Positions 1-5,977 of a DNA stretch of 5,977 nt are shown piece by piece. The position numbers were made by a program, and so were the translations under genes. Below the pieces are notes generated by a model. The model was not told the DNA's origin, ran no database searches, and saw only the letters and a program-made list of their open reading frames with translations. Every line of letters begins with the position of its first letter. The stretch's first letter is position 1. The stretch spans positions 1,357 to 7,333 of the forward strand of contig JAGPGR010000083.1 in assembly GCA_018055865.1 (NCBI GenBank), given 5' to 3'. Origin of the DNA: Paludibacteraceae bacterium. GTDB lineage: Bacteria; Bacteroidota; Bacteroidia; Bacteroidales; Paludibacteraceae.

Positions 1-1
1 G

Positions 2-127
2 GAAGACTTTGCCGAAATAGCAGATATGGAAATGCTGCTCATCGACAAAGATACCACCATGCGCAACTTCAAACAGGATCTGCGCAATAACGAAGTGTAT
101 TATATGCTTAACAGAGCATTGAGATAA
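2..127 (+). CDS. araA: L-arabinose isomerase, C-terminal fragment (5' end outside window)
   Basis: Only the last 41 codons are present, read from base 2 to a TAA at 125-127; a second in-frame TAA follows at once. The tail has the look of the end of L-arabinose isomerase: an acidic DFAE start, an LLIDKDT segment, then FKQDLRNNEVYY. As I recall the E. coli AraA end, it has the same layout ([21 protein letters not shown]). The enzyme is cytoplasmic and converts L-arabinose to L-ribulose, the first step of the isomerase pathway. Catalytic residues lie outside the window, so activity cannot be judged. The next gene is ribulokinase on the same strand, which acts on the product and supports the call. 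The gap to it is 76 nt with no T-tract terminator, so co-transcription is likely. The call rests on a short stretch plus context. Confidence 0.88.
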   Translation, partial: EDFAEIADMEMLLIDKDTTMRNFKQDLRNNEVYYMLNRALR

Positions 128-138
128 TAAATTTAGTC

Positions 139-182
139 CACAGTTTATAGTTACCGGATAAAACGGCTGGCTATAAACTGTG
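139..182. repeat. 12-bp perfect inverted repeat between araA and araB
   Basis: CACAGTTTATAG (139-150) and CTATAAACTGTG (171-182) are exact reverse complements separated by 20 nt. Inside the loop, CCG and CGG can add a short inner stem. No run of T follows, so this does not look like an intrinsic terminator. It could be a dispersed palindromic repeat, an mRNA-stabilising hairpin between araA and araB, or a protein-binding dyad. The sequence alone does not decide between these. Confidence 0.75.
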
Positions 183-199
183 AACTATAAACTATAAAC
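171..199 (+). repeat. Three CTATAAAC copies just upstream of araB
   Basis: CTATAAAC occurs at 171-178, 185-192 and 192-199. The last two share a base and are in direct tandem; the first forms the right arm of the inverted repeat. The array ends 4 nt before the araB start codon, so it is most of the araB leader. A near-copy of the first unit and its flank (13 of 14 bases) lies at 5563-5576. Function unknown: low-complexity repeat, operator, or translation-enhancing A/T-rich leader are all possible. Confidence 0.65.
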
Positions 200-203
200 A
201 AAA

Positions 204-1874
204 ATGAAATACGTAATAGGTTTAGACTACGGAAGTGATTCAGCCAGAGCAGTCGTTATTGATGCTGAAACAGGTACAGAATTAGCTTCGTCAGTAAAAT
301 ATTATCCGCGCTGGATGGAAGGTAAGTTTTGTATTCCTTCGGCCAATCAGTATCGCCAACATCCTCAGGATTATATTGATGTATTGGAATTTACCGTGAA
401 AGATGCTCTGTCAAAATGTCCTGCCGGAACTGCAGAAAATGTAGTGGGTATTGCATTTGATACCACCGGAAGTACCCCTGTTTTTACCGACAAAAACGGA
501 ACTCCGCTTTCGATGCTGCCGGAATTTTCAGAAAACCCAAATGCGATGTTTGTACTTTGGAAAGACCATACGGCTATCAAAGAAGCAAACGAAATCAATG
601 AATTATCCCGTAAATGGGATATCGACTACACTTCGTACGAAGGAGGTATTTACTCATCCGAATGGTTTTGGGCAAAAGCATTGCACGTGCTGCGAGCTGA
701 TGAAAAAGTACGCGAAGCTGCTTATTCCATTGTTGAGCATTGCGACTGGATGCCTGCACTGATTACCGGAGTTACCACTCCCGAGCAAATGTATCGCAGT
801 CGTTGCGCTTCCGGTCACAAAGCTATGTGGCTTGAGGAATGGGGCGGTTTACCATCGGAAGAATTCTTAACAGAACTTGATCCTGTTTTGGCAGGATTCC
901 GCAGTCGGTTATTCACCGAAACCTGCTCCAGCGATATGAAAGTAGGCAATCTGACCCCTGAATGGGCTGAAAGACTGGGACTGACTACCAACGTAGCGGT
1001 TGCAGTGGAAGCTTTCGATGCTCACATGGGTGCCGTGGGTGCCGAAATAAAACCGGGTGCGCTGGTTCGTATCATCGGAACTTCTACATGCGATATTATG
1101 GTTTCAGATTATGAAACCATGGGCGATAAGCTCATTCCGGGAATTTGCGGTCAGGTAGATGGATCTGTAATCCCGGGCCTGGTAGGCTTAGAAGCAGGTC
1201 AGTCGGCTTTCGGAGATATATACGCCTGGTTCAAGCGCGTAGTAGCATGGCCGGTTGAGAATATTCTGGCTAAATCAACGCTGATTGACGAAGAAACGAA
1301 ACAGAAACTGATCGACGAAACGCTGGATCAGATTATCCCCGCATTGTCGGACGAAGCCATGAAAATTCCCTTGTCGGAATCTACCGTACTGGCAACAGAC
1401 TGGATGAATGGACGTCGCACACCGGATGCCAACCAGATGCTGAAGGGAACCATCACCGGTCTGACACTGGCAAGTTCTGCACCGCTTATTTTCAGAGCAT
1501 TGGTAGAAGCTACAGCTTACGGCTCAAAAGCCATTGTGGATCGTTTCCGTGAAAACGGTGTTGAGATAAACGAGGTCATTGGTATCGGTGGTATCGCATT
1601 GAAAGCACCATTTGTTATGCAGGTGATGGCTGATGTGTTGGGCATGCCCATCAAAGTTGCCAAATCTGATCAGGCATGTGCTTTTGGAGCATCTATGTTT
1701 GCAGCGGTTGCAGCCGGAGTTTACAACAGGGTAGAAGATGCTCAGAATGCTATGGGAATGGGATTCTCTTCTGAATATCAGCCTGATATGAAAAACCACG
1801 GATTGTATCTTGAAATGTACAAACAATACGTTGCCATCGGAAAATTTACGGAAGAAAATTTATTTAATAAATAA
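204..1874 (+). CDS. araB: Ribulokinase (FGGY-family L-ribulokinase)
   Basis: ATP-dependent cytoplasmic kinase that phosphorylates L-ribulose to L-ribulose 5-phosphate, the second step of L-arabinose catabolism. At 556 residues it is close to the usual AraB length (about 560). The N-terminal sugar-kinase domain opens with the phosphate-binding GLDYGSDS (residues 6-13), followed by YYPRW (33-37). AraB-typical segments follow: DTTGSTP (86-92), NPNAMFVLWKDHTA (111-124), SSEWFWAK (151-158), EHCDWMPALITG (178-189) and RCASGHKAMW (200-209). The expected FGGY catalytic aspartate is D272 in EAFDAHMG. The C-terminal domain has IIGTSTCDIM (290-299), DWMNGRRTPDAN (399-410) and the adenosine-binding IGGIALK (461-467). 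These favour AraB over xylulokinase or glycerol kinase. The start at 204 gives the conserved N-terminus directly; there is no Shine-Dalgarno, only an A-rich leader. araA lies upstream and the epimerase 19 nt downstream, so it is probably mid-operon. No key residue appears to be missing. Confidence 0.97.
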   Translation: MKYVIGLDYGSDSARAVVIDAETGTELASSVKYYPRWMEGKFCIPSANQYRQHPQDYIDVLEFTVKDALSKCPAGTAENVVGIAFDTTGSTPVFTDKNGTPLSMLPEFSENPNAMFVLWKDHTAIKEANEINELSRKWDIDYTSYEGGIYSSEWFWAKALHVLRADEKVREAAYSIVEHCDWMPALITGVTTPEQMYRSRCASGHKAMWLEEWGGLPSEEFLTELDPVLAGFRSRLFTETCSSDMKVGNLTPEWAERLGLTTNVAVAVEAFDAHMGAVGAEIKPGALVRIIGTSTCDIMVSDYETMGDKLIPGICGQVDGSVIPGLVGLEAGQSAFGDIYAWFKRVVAWPVENILAKSTLIDEETKQKLIDETLDQIIPALSDEAMKIPLSESTVLATDWMNGRRTPDANQMLKGTITGLTLASSAPLIFRALVEATAYGSKAIVDRFRENGVEINEVIGIGGIALKAPFVMQVMADVLGMPIKVAKSDQACAFGASMFAAVAAGVYNRVEDAQNAMGMGFSSEYQPDMKNHGLYLEMYKQYVAIGKFTEENLFNK

Positions 1875-1893
1875 TTCTAAAACAAATAAAATC

Positions 1894-3036
1894 ATGAAAA
1901 CCAACTTATTATCATTATTGGTAATAGCATTGTTTTTAGTAAACTGTACAAGTACTCCTAAAGATGAAAAAACTTTATCAGGACTTGACAAAACCAAATT
2001 TCAGACCGTTGTAAATGGTGATTCAACCGATTTGTACGTGCTGAAAAATGCTTCCGGTATGGAAGTGGCAATTACCAATTTTGGCGGAAGAATCGTTTCT
2101 GTGATGGTACCCGATAAAACGGGTAAAATGATAGATGTCGTTCTGGGATTTGACTCCATAAGCGATTATATTAACGTTCCAAGTGATTTTGGAGCAACTA
2201 TCGGACGTTATGCAAACCGGATTAATCAGGGGAAAATAACGATTGACGGTAAAACCATTCAGTTGCCGCAGAATAACTTCGGACACTGTCTTCATGGTGG
2301 TCCGCAGGGCTGGCAATATCAGGTTTTTAAGAATGTAAAACAATTGGACGATTCAACGATTGAAATGACCCGCTTTTCGCCCGACGGCGATATGAATTTC
2401 CCCGGAAATGTTGAAGCAAAAGTGATATTTACATTAACAGACGATAATGCTATCAAAATTGATTTCAGTGCTACATCCGACCAAAAGACGGTAATTAACA
2501 TGTGTAATCACTCGTATTTCAATCTGGGAGGCGATCCCACCAAAGCCATTACAGAGGATGAATTGTACATTAATGCTGATAATTTCACTCCTGTCGACAG
2601 TACTTTTATGACAACCGGCGAAATACTAACTGTTAAAGAAACTCCAATGGATTTCACAACACCCAAAAAAGTGGGTAAGGAAATAAATAATTATGATTAT
2701 GTACAGCTAAAAAACGGAAATGGATATGATCATAACTGGGTGCTGAATACTGCCGGAGATATTAATCTGTTGGCTGCAAAGGTTGTTTCACCAGCATCGG
2801 GTGTCACGCTGGAAGTGTTTACCAACGAACCCGGAGTTCAGGTTTATACCGGAAATTTTCTGGATGGAACGGTAAAAGGTAAAAAAGGCATAACATATAA
2901 TCAGAGAACCGGAATTTGCCTTGAAACTCAACACTATCCCGATAGCCCGAATAAACCGCAATGGCCTTCCGTAATGCTGGAGCCCGGAAAAGTTTATCAG
3001 AGCACCTGTATATATAAATTTGGCGTACAGAAATAA
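1894..3036 (+). CDS. galM: Aldose 1-epimerase (mutarotase), GalM family, lipoprotein
   Basis: Interconverts alpha and beta anomers of free aldoses; here the substrate is probably L-arabinose. The 380-residue protein starts at 1894. The frame stays open to an ATG at 1810 inside araB, but only the 1894 start puts a lipoprotein signal at the N-terminus: K2, a hydrophobic run at residues 5-16, and lipobox LVNC with lipidated C18. It should therefore be anchored outside the cytoplasm. Mutarotase motifs are intact: GRYANRI (104-110), LHGG with H134, NHSYFNLGG with the probable catalytic H206, GYDHNW with D279, and ETQHYPDSP with the probable catalytic base E344. It lies 19 nt after araB and 42 nt before the symporter, which suggests it prepares the preferred anomer for uptake. 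KDEK at 23-26 resembles a Bacteroidetes lipoprotein surface-export signal but sits further from the cysteine than the described motif. Substrate identity is inferred from context. Confidence 0.94.
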   Translation: MKTNLLSLLVIALFLVNCTSTPKDEKTLSGLDKTKFQTVVNGDSTDLYVLKNASGMEVAITNFGGRIVSVMVPDKTGKMIDVVLGFDSISDYINVPSDFGATIGRYANRINQGKITIDGKTIQLPQNNFGHCLHGGPQGWQYQVFKNVKQLDDSTIEMTRFSPDGDMNFPGNVEAKVIFTLTDDNAIKIDFSATSDQKTVINMCNHSYFNLGGDPTKAITEDELYINADNFTPVDSTFMTTGEILTVKETPMDFTTPKKVGKEINNYDYVQLKNGNGYDHNWVLNTAGDINLLAAKVVSPASGVTLEVFTNEPGVQVYTGNFLDGTVKGKKGITYNQRTGICLETQHYPDSPNKPQWPSVMLEPGKVYQSTCIYKFGVQK

Positions 3037-3078
3037 AAATTTATCATCAATAAGTAATTTCAAAAAAAATAATCACAC

Positions 3079-4824
3079 ATGAATTGGAATTCACATCAGT
3101 TTATTTGGCTTGACTGGGTTATTATCACAGTTGGGATTTTAGCTATAGCATGGGCTGTATGGCGTTCGGTGCAAAAAGACAAACGGTTGCAAAAGGGTGC
3201 CGATAGCGAAGACTATCTTTTTGGAAAAGGTGAACCGTGGTATATCATTGGTGCAGCTATTTTTGCTGCAAACATAGGCTCCGAACACCTCGTGGGCCTT
3301 GCCGGAACAGGTGCTAAGGCGGGGGTTGGTATGGCACACTGGGAAATGCAGGGATGGATGATACTTATTTTGGGTTGGCTTTTTGTACCCTTTTACCAGT
3401 TGATGAACAACAAATTGGGGAAAATCATCACAATGCCTGATTTCCTGAAAAACAGATACACTCCTGCTACAGGTTCGTGGTTATCTATCATTACACTTAT
3501 TGCGTATGTACTTACCAAAGTAAGTGTAACGGCTTTTACCGGCGGTATCTTTATGCAAAGCCTTCTTGGCTTGCCATTCTGGTATGGAGCAATCGGTTTG
3601 ATAGTAATAACCGGATTCTTTACAATCTTTGGTGGAATGAAGGGGGTAATGACTCTTTCGGCCATTCAAACGCCCATTCTTATTATTGGTTCATTCCTGG
3701 TGCTTTTCCTGGGATTGTCGGCACTCGGAGGAGGCAGTATTGCTGATGGCTGGACTGCCATGATCGACTACTCAAAGACGTTAAATGTGGGGGCTGACGG
3801 TGTTGCTTATGGCACAAACCACATGTTCCACTTCGAAACAGGTGATCCTCTTTATGACGATTATCCCGGTTTCTGGGTATTTATCGGAGCGTCTATCATT
3901 GGGCTTTGGTATTGGGCTACCGACCAGCACATCGTTCAACGTGTACTCGGACAACGAAAAGGCGAGTCGAGCGACGTAGTGATGAAGCGTGCTCGCAGAG
4001 GTACAATTGCTGCCGGATATTTCAAATTATTGCCTGTATTTATGTTCCTCATACCGGGTATGATAGCAGCCGCACTGGCTGCACGCCCCGACAGCGGATT
4101 TACGTTGGATAATCCGGATACCGCATTCGGTTCTATGGTAAAGTTTGTATTACCGGCCGGCGTGAAAGGTATTGTTACCATCGGCTTTATATCCGCATTG
4201 ATTGCATCTTTGGCAGCATTTTTCAATTCCTGCGCCACGTTGTTTACAGAAGATTTCTACAAACCGAATTTCAAAGGCAGAACAGAAGAAACGTATGTGT
4301 TGGTTGGCCGCATTGCCACAGTAGTTGTTGTGATTCTCGGAATAGTCTGGATTCCGGTCATGATGAGTCTCGGCAGTCTTTATGACTATCTGCAGGGCAT
4401 ACAGTCGTTGCTCGCTCCTGCAATGGTGGCTGTATTCGTATTGGGAATATTTTCCAAAAAAATTACACCTAAGGCTGGTGAAACAGGTATGATTGTGGGT
4501 TTTGCCATCGGAATGGTTCGTTTGTTGACTAATATATTTACCAGCAGCGGTAAAGATGTAATGTCGGGCAGGCTTTGGGAGTCTACAGCCTGGTTTTGGC
4601 AAACCAACTGGCTTATTTTTGAGATTTGGTTGCTGGTATTCATCATGTTGATGATGGTGGTTGTATCGTTATTTACTGAAAAACCAACTGCCAAGCAGAT
4701 TGAATTTATCACCTTCACTGATGACTATAAGACCCTCGTTCGTAAAAGCTGGAATAAATGGGATGTTATTGCCTCTTTGGGCGTAGTAATATTCTGTGCT
4801 TTGTTCTACTGGTATTTTTGGTAA
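3079..4824 (+). CDS. Sodium/sugar symporter (SSS/SGLT family), probable L-arabinose importer
   Basis: Inner-membrane transporter of 581 residues, dominated by hydrophobic segments and consistent with the 13-14 helices of SGLT-type proteins. The first helix is at about residues 10-28 and the last ends at the C-terminal WYFW. Family signatures are clear: AANIGSEHLVGLAGTGAK (63-80), equivalent to the broken core helix TM1 that contributes to the sodium site; FGGMKGVMTLSAIQ (184-197); WYWATDQHIVQRVL (277-290); and ALIASLAAFFNSCATLFTEDFYK-type sequence around 373-395, equivalent to the second sodium-site helix. The protein should couple sodium entry to sugar uptake. L-arabinose is inferred from the surrounding araA, araB, galM and araR genes, not from sequence; other SSS members carry glucose, galactose, xylose and inositol. 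The start at 3079 is preceded by an A-rich leader without a Shine-Dalgarno. A strong terminator follows the stop codon by 12 nt, making this the last gene of its transcript. Confidence 0.93.
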   Translation: MNWNSHQFIWLDWVIITVGILAIAWAVWRSVQKDKRLQKGADSEDYLFGKGEPWYIIGAAIFAANIGSEHLVGLAGTGAKAGVGMAHWEMQGWMILILGWLFVPFYQLMNNKLGKIITMPDFLKNRYTPATGSWLSIITLIAYVLTKVSVTAFTGGIFMQSLLGLPFWYGAIGLIVITGFFTIFGGMKGVMTLSAIQTPILIIGSFLVLFLGLSALGGGSIADGWTAMIDYSKTLNVGADGVAYGTNHMFHFETGDPLYDDYPGFWVFIGASIIGLWYWATDQHIVQRVLGQRKGESSDVVMKRARRGTIAAGYFKLLPVFMFLIPGMIAAALAARPDSGFTLDNPDTAFGSMVKFVLPAGVKGIVTIGFISALIASLAAFFNSCATLFTEDFYKPNFKGRTEETYVLVGRIATVVVVILGIVWIPVMMSLGSLYDYLQGIQSLLAPAMVAVFVLGIFSKKITPKAGETGMIVGFAIGMVRLLTNIFTSSGKDVMSGRLWESTAWFWQTNWLIFEIWLLVFIMLMMVVVSLFTEKPTAKQIEFITFTDDYKTLVRKSWNKWDVIASLGVVIFCALFYWYFW

Positions 4825-4877
4825 AAGTTAATTATGAGGTAAACTTTGATAGTGTTTTTGATCAAAGTTTACCTTTT
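4817..4877 (+). promoter_or_regulatory. Candidate araR promoter region overlapping the terminator
   Basis: Two imperfect matches to the Bacteroides sigma-ABfr pattern (TTTG, about 20 nt, TAnnTTTG) can be seen. One is TTTG at 4817-4820 with AAACTTTG at 4841-4848 (20-nt gap, one mismatch); it would start RNA near 4854, past the first stem arm, so its transcript would not form the terminator hairpin. The other is TTTG at 4845-4848 with TACCTTTT at 4870-4877 (21-nt gap, one mismatch); it would start close to the araR ATG. The motif is degenerate and the region AT-rich, so either could be chance. Confidence 0.35.
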
Positions 4878-4882
4878 TTTTT
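4837..4882 (+). terminator. Intrinsic terminator after the symporter gene
   Basis: A perfect 14-bp inverted repeat (AGGTAAACTTTGAT at 4837-4850, ATCAAAGTTTACCT at 4861-4874) encloses a 10-nt loop and runs into nine T residues (4874-4882). This is a textbook Rho-independent terminator and should end the transcript carrying araB, galM and the symporter. The stem is unusually AT-rich, with GC concentrated at the base. Because araR starts 10 nt after the T-tract, the same dyad overlaps the only space available for an araR promoter and could also serve as an operator. Confidence 0.9.
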
Positions 4883-4892
4883 ATTATAAAAG

Positions 4893-5582
4893 ATGACTTA
4901 CGAATCGTTTTATTATAAGTCTCAAAATTTATTTTTAGTTGCTGTTGACTGCATCATTTTTGGATTTCACAATAATGAAATAAAACTGTTGGTACATCCG
5001 CGTGCTATGGAACCTGAACAGGGAGGATTGTCTCTGATGGGAGGTTTCGTGAGAAAGGATGAATCTGTTGATCAGGCAGCTTCCTATATCTTGTCAAATT
5101 TGACCGGGTTGGAAAATATCTTCATGGAACAGGTCAAGGTGTACGGAGAGTTAAACCGCGATCCCGGTGAACGCGTGATTACCTGTGCTTATTACTCCCT
5201 GATCGATATAAATGCTTACGATGAATCATTATTGAAAAATCATCATGCATTTTGGGTTAGTTTGGACAAAGCATCCGATTTGATATTTGACCACTATCAA
5301 ATGGTGAAAGATGCGCTTGCTATTTTGAGAAGAAAAGCAGTGCTGGAGCCAATCGGCTTTAACCTTCTATCTGAAAAATTCACCCTTACTCAGTTGCAGT
5401 CATTGTATGAAGCCATATACGGCAAACCAATGGATAAACGTAATTTCAGAAAAAAAATGCTGAGTTTTGGTTTTATCGACAAGCTGGAAGAGATTGATAA
5501 ATCCGGTTCAAAAAAGGGAGCTTATTATTACAAGTTTAATGACAGAAATTTGTTGAATAATTCTATAAACTATGAATTTTAA
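4893..5582 (+). CDS. araR: Nudix-winged-helix transcriptional regulator, AraR type
   Basis: Predicted cytoplasmic DNA-binding regulator of arabinose genes, 229 residues. Residues about 12-145 form a Nudix-like domain beginning FLVAVDCIIFGF (14-25). Measured against the Nudix box GX5EX7REUXEEXGU, the first glycine (G51), E57 and G72 remain, but the RE pair is Y65-I66 and the EE pair is N69-L70, so pyrophosphohydrolase activity is not expected. Residues about 150-215 form a winged helix-turn-helix: FTLTQLQSLYEAIYGKPMDKRNFRKKM-type sequence at 163-189, then a wing ending GAYYYKF (209-215). This layout matches BtAraR of B. thetaiotaomicron, a repressor released from DNA by L-arabinose, and more broadly the NrtR family. 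The arabinose genes on both sides favour AraR over an NAD-related NrtR. The start at 4893 is the only one that keeps the first beta strand. The dyad 19 nt upstream could support autoregulation. Effector and targets are inferred. Confidence 0.9.
   Translation: MTYESFYYKSQNLFLVAVDCIIFGFHNNEIKLLVHPRAMEPEQGGLSLMGGFVRKDESVDQAASYILSNLTGLENIFMEQVKVYGELNRDPGERVITCAYYSLIDINAYDESLLKNHHAFWVSLDKASDLIFDHYQMVKDALAILRRKAVLEPIGFNLLSEKFTLTQLQSLYEAIYGKPMDKRNFRKKMLSFGFIDKLEEIDKSGSKKGAYYYKFNDRNLLNNSINYEF
5563..5576 (+). repeat. CTATAAACTATGAA, near-copy of the araB leader repeat
   Basis: This 14-mer inside the last codons of araR (encoding part of the tail SINYE) matches 171-184 upstream of araB at 13 of 14 positions. 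It ends 32 nt before the arabinofuranosidase start. It may be a chance match, a dispersed AT-rich repeat that has become the end of the coding region, or a regulatory element shared by the two leaders. Confidence 0.4.
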
Positions 5583-5608
5583 TCATCTATTAACTAATAT
5601 TATTTATC

Positions 5609-5977
5609 ATGACGAAATCAAAATTTTACAGTGTGTTCACGCTTTTGTTTGTTGTAACTCAACTCACACTGGCTCAAACGCATAATATACAAGTAGATTT
5701 TAAGAAAAATGGAGTCGAAATTCAGAAAACCATGTACGGGATATTTTTTGAAGATATCAATTATGGAGCTGACGGGGGTTTATATGCCGAAATGATTAAA
5801 AACCGTTCGTTCGATTTTCCGCAAAACTTTATGGGCTGGAATATTTTCGGCAATGTTAAATTGATGAAAGACGGACCATTCGAAAACAACCCGCATTATA
5901 TTCGCGTGGGATATTCAGGACACGACCATAAACACAGCGGTGTGGAAAACGAAGGATTTTTCGGAATTTCGGTGAAG
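5609..5977 (+). CDS. Secreted alpha-L-arabinofuranosidase, GH51 type, N-terminal fragment (3' end outside window)
   Basis: The first 123 codons are present and the frame is open to the window edge. Residues 1-22 look like a Sec signal peptide: K3 and K5, a hydrophobic run from about 9 to 17, then TLA before Q23. There is no lipobox cysteine, so the protein should be freed into the periplasm or beyond. The block GIFFEDINYGADGGLYAEMI (44-63) followed by KNRSFDF (64-70) is characteristic of the N-terminal part of GH51 alpha-L-arabinofuranosidases of the bacterial-extracellular/plant kind. Such enzymes release terminal L-arabinofuranose from arabinan and arabinoxylan, giving the sugar this locus consumes. 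The catalytic glutamates lie beyond the window, so activity and family are inferred from the N-terminus. The gene begins 26 nt after araR with no terminator between, so co-transcription with araR is likely. The start at 5609 is fixed by the signal peptide; there is no Shine-Dalgarno. Confidence 0.88.
   Translation, partial: MTKSKFYSVFTLLFVVTQLTLAQTHNIQVDFKKNGVEIQKTMYGIFFEDINYGADGGLYAEMIKNRSFDFPQNFMGWNIFGNVKLMKDGPFENNPHYIRVGYSGHDHKHSGVENEGFFGISVK

Noticed and set aside
139..182. Intrinsic terminator between araA and araB
   Set aside because: The stem is followed by mixed sequence with no T-tract, and araB has no recognisable promoter element in the gap, so read-through from araA is more likely.
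204..1874. Xylulokinase or glycerol kinase as alternative identity for the FGGY kinase
   Set aside because: The length near 560 and AraB-type segments such as NPNAMFVLWKDHTA and EHCDWMPALITG, together with araA upstream, fit ribulokinase much better.
1810..1893. Upstream in-frame ATG that would lengthen the epimerase by 28 residues and overlap araB
   Set aside because: The extension is polar and would bury the lipoprotein signal peptide internally. The start at 1894 gives a normal lipobox at residues 15-18 and a normal operon spacing.
3037..3078. Weak AAATT/AATTT pairing in the epimerase-symporter gap, considered as a terminator
   Set aside because: The possible stem is about five A/T pairs with no GC and no following T-run. 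The gap reads as an ordinary A-rich leader, so the two genes are best taken as co-transcribed.
3477..3746. Alternative-frame open stretches within the symporter gene on both strands
   Set aside because: Their translations look like out-of-frame readings of the membrane segments, and the + strand symporter frame shows continuous family motifs throughout.
4150..4602. 150-codon open frame on the minus strand inside the symporter gene
   Set aside because: It lies wholly opposite a well-conserved membrane-protein gene, has a Cys/His/Asn/Gln-rich composition typical of antisense reading, shows no recognisable domain and has no leader or partner gene.

Overview
The window is an L-arabinose utilisation locus of a Bacteroidetes bacterium, probably of the order Bacteroidales. 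Four things point to the phylum. No start codon has a Shine-Dalgarno sequence; each is preceded by A/T-rich sequence. The epimerase is a lipoprotein. The sugar regulator is a Nudix-winged-helix protein of the type described as AraR in Bacteroides thetaiotaomicron. The -33/-7-like promoter elements resemble the Bacteroides consensus. By eye the base composition is moderately AT-rich. The exact genus cannot be read from this sequence.

All genes lie on the + strand. From left to right they are: the last 41 codons of L-arabinose isomerase (araA); a 76-nt gap holding a 12-bp perfect inverted repeat and tandem CTATAAAC copies; ribulokinase (araB); a lipoprotein aldose 1-epimerase (galM type) 19 nt downstream; a sodium/sugar symporter of the SSS family 42 nt further on; a strong intrinsic terminator; the AraR-type repressor starting about 10 nt after the terminator's T-tract; and, 26 nt later, the first 123 codons of a secreted GH51-type alpha-L-arabinofuranosidase that runs off the right edge. 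There is no gene-free stretch of 300 bases.

The genes form a coherent pathway. The exported arabinofuranosidase would release L-arabinose from arabinan or arabinoxylan side chains. The lipoprotein epimerase would interconvert the sugar's anomers outside the cytoplasm. The symporter would import the sugar. AraA would convert it to L-ribulose, and AraB would phosphorylate that to L-ribulose 5-phosphate. The last step, L-ribulose-5-phosphate 4-epimerase (AraD), is not in the window. AraR has a Nudix-like fold with a destroyed catalytic box and a C-terminal winged helix, so it is most likely an arabinose-responsive repressor.

I found no clearly new biological system. The points most worth checking are the araR upstream region, where a terminator hairpin overlaps candidate promoters and a possible operator dyad, and the CTATAAACT-type repeat, which occurs both upstream of araB and at the 3' end of araR just before the arabinofuranosidase.
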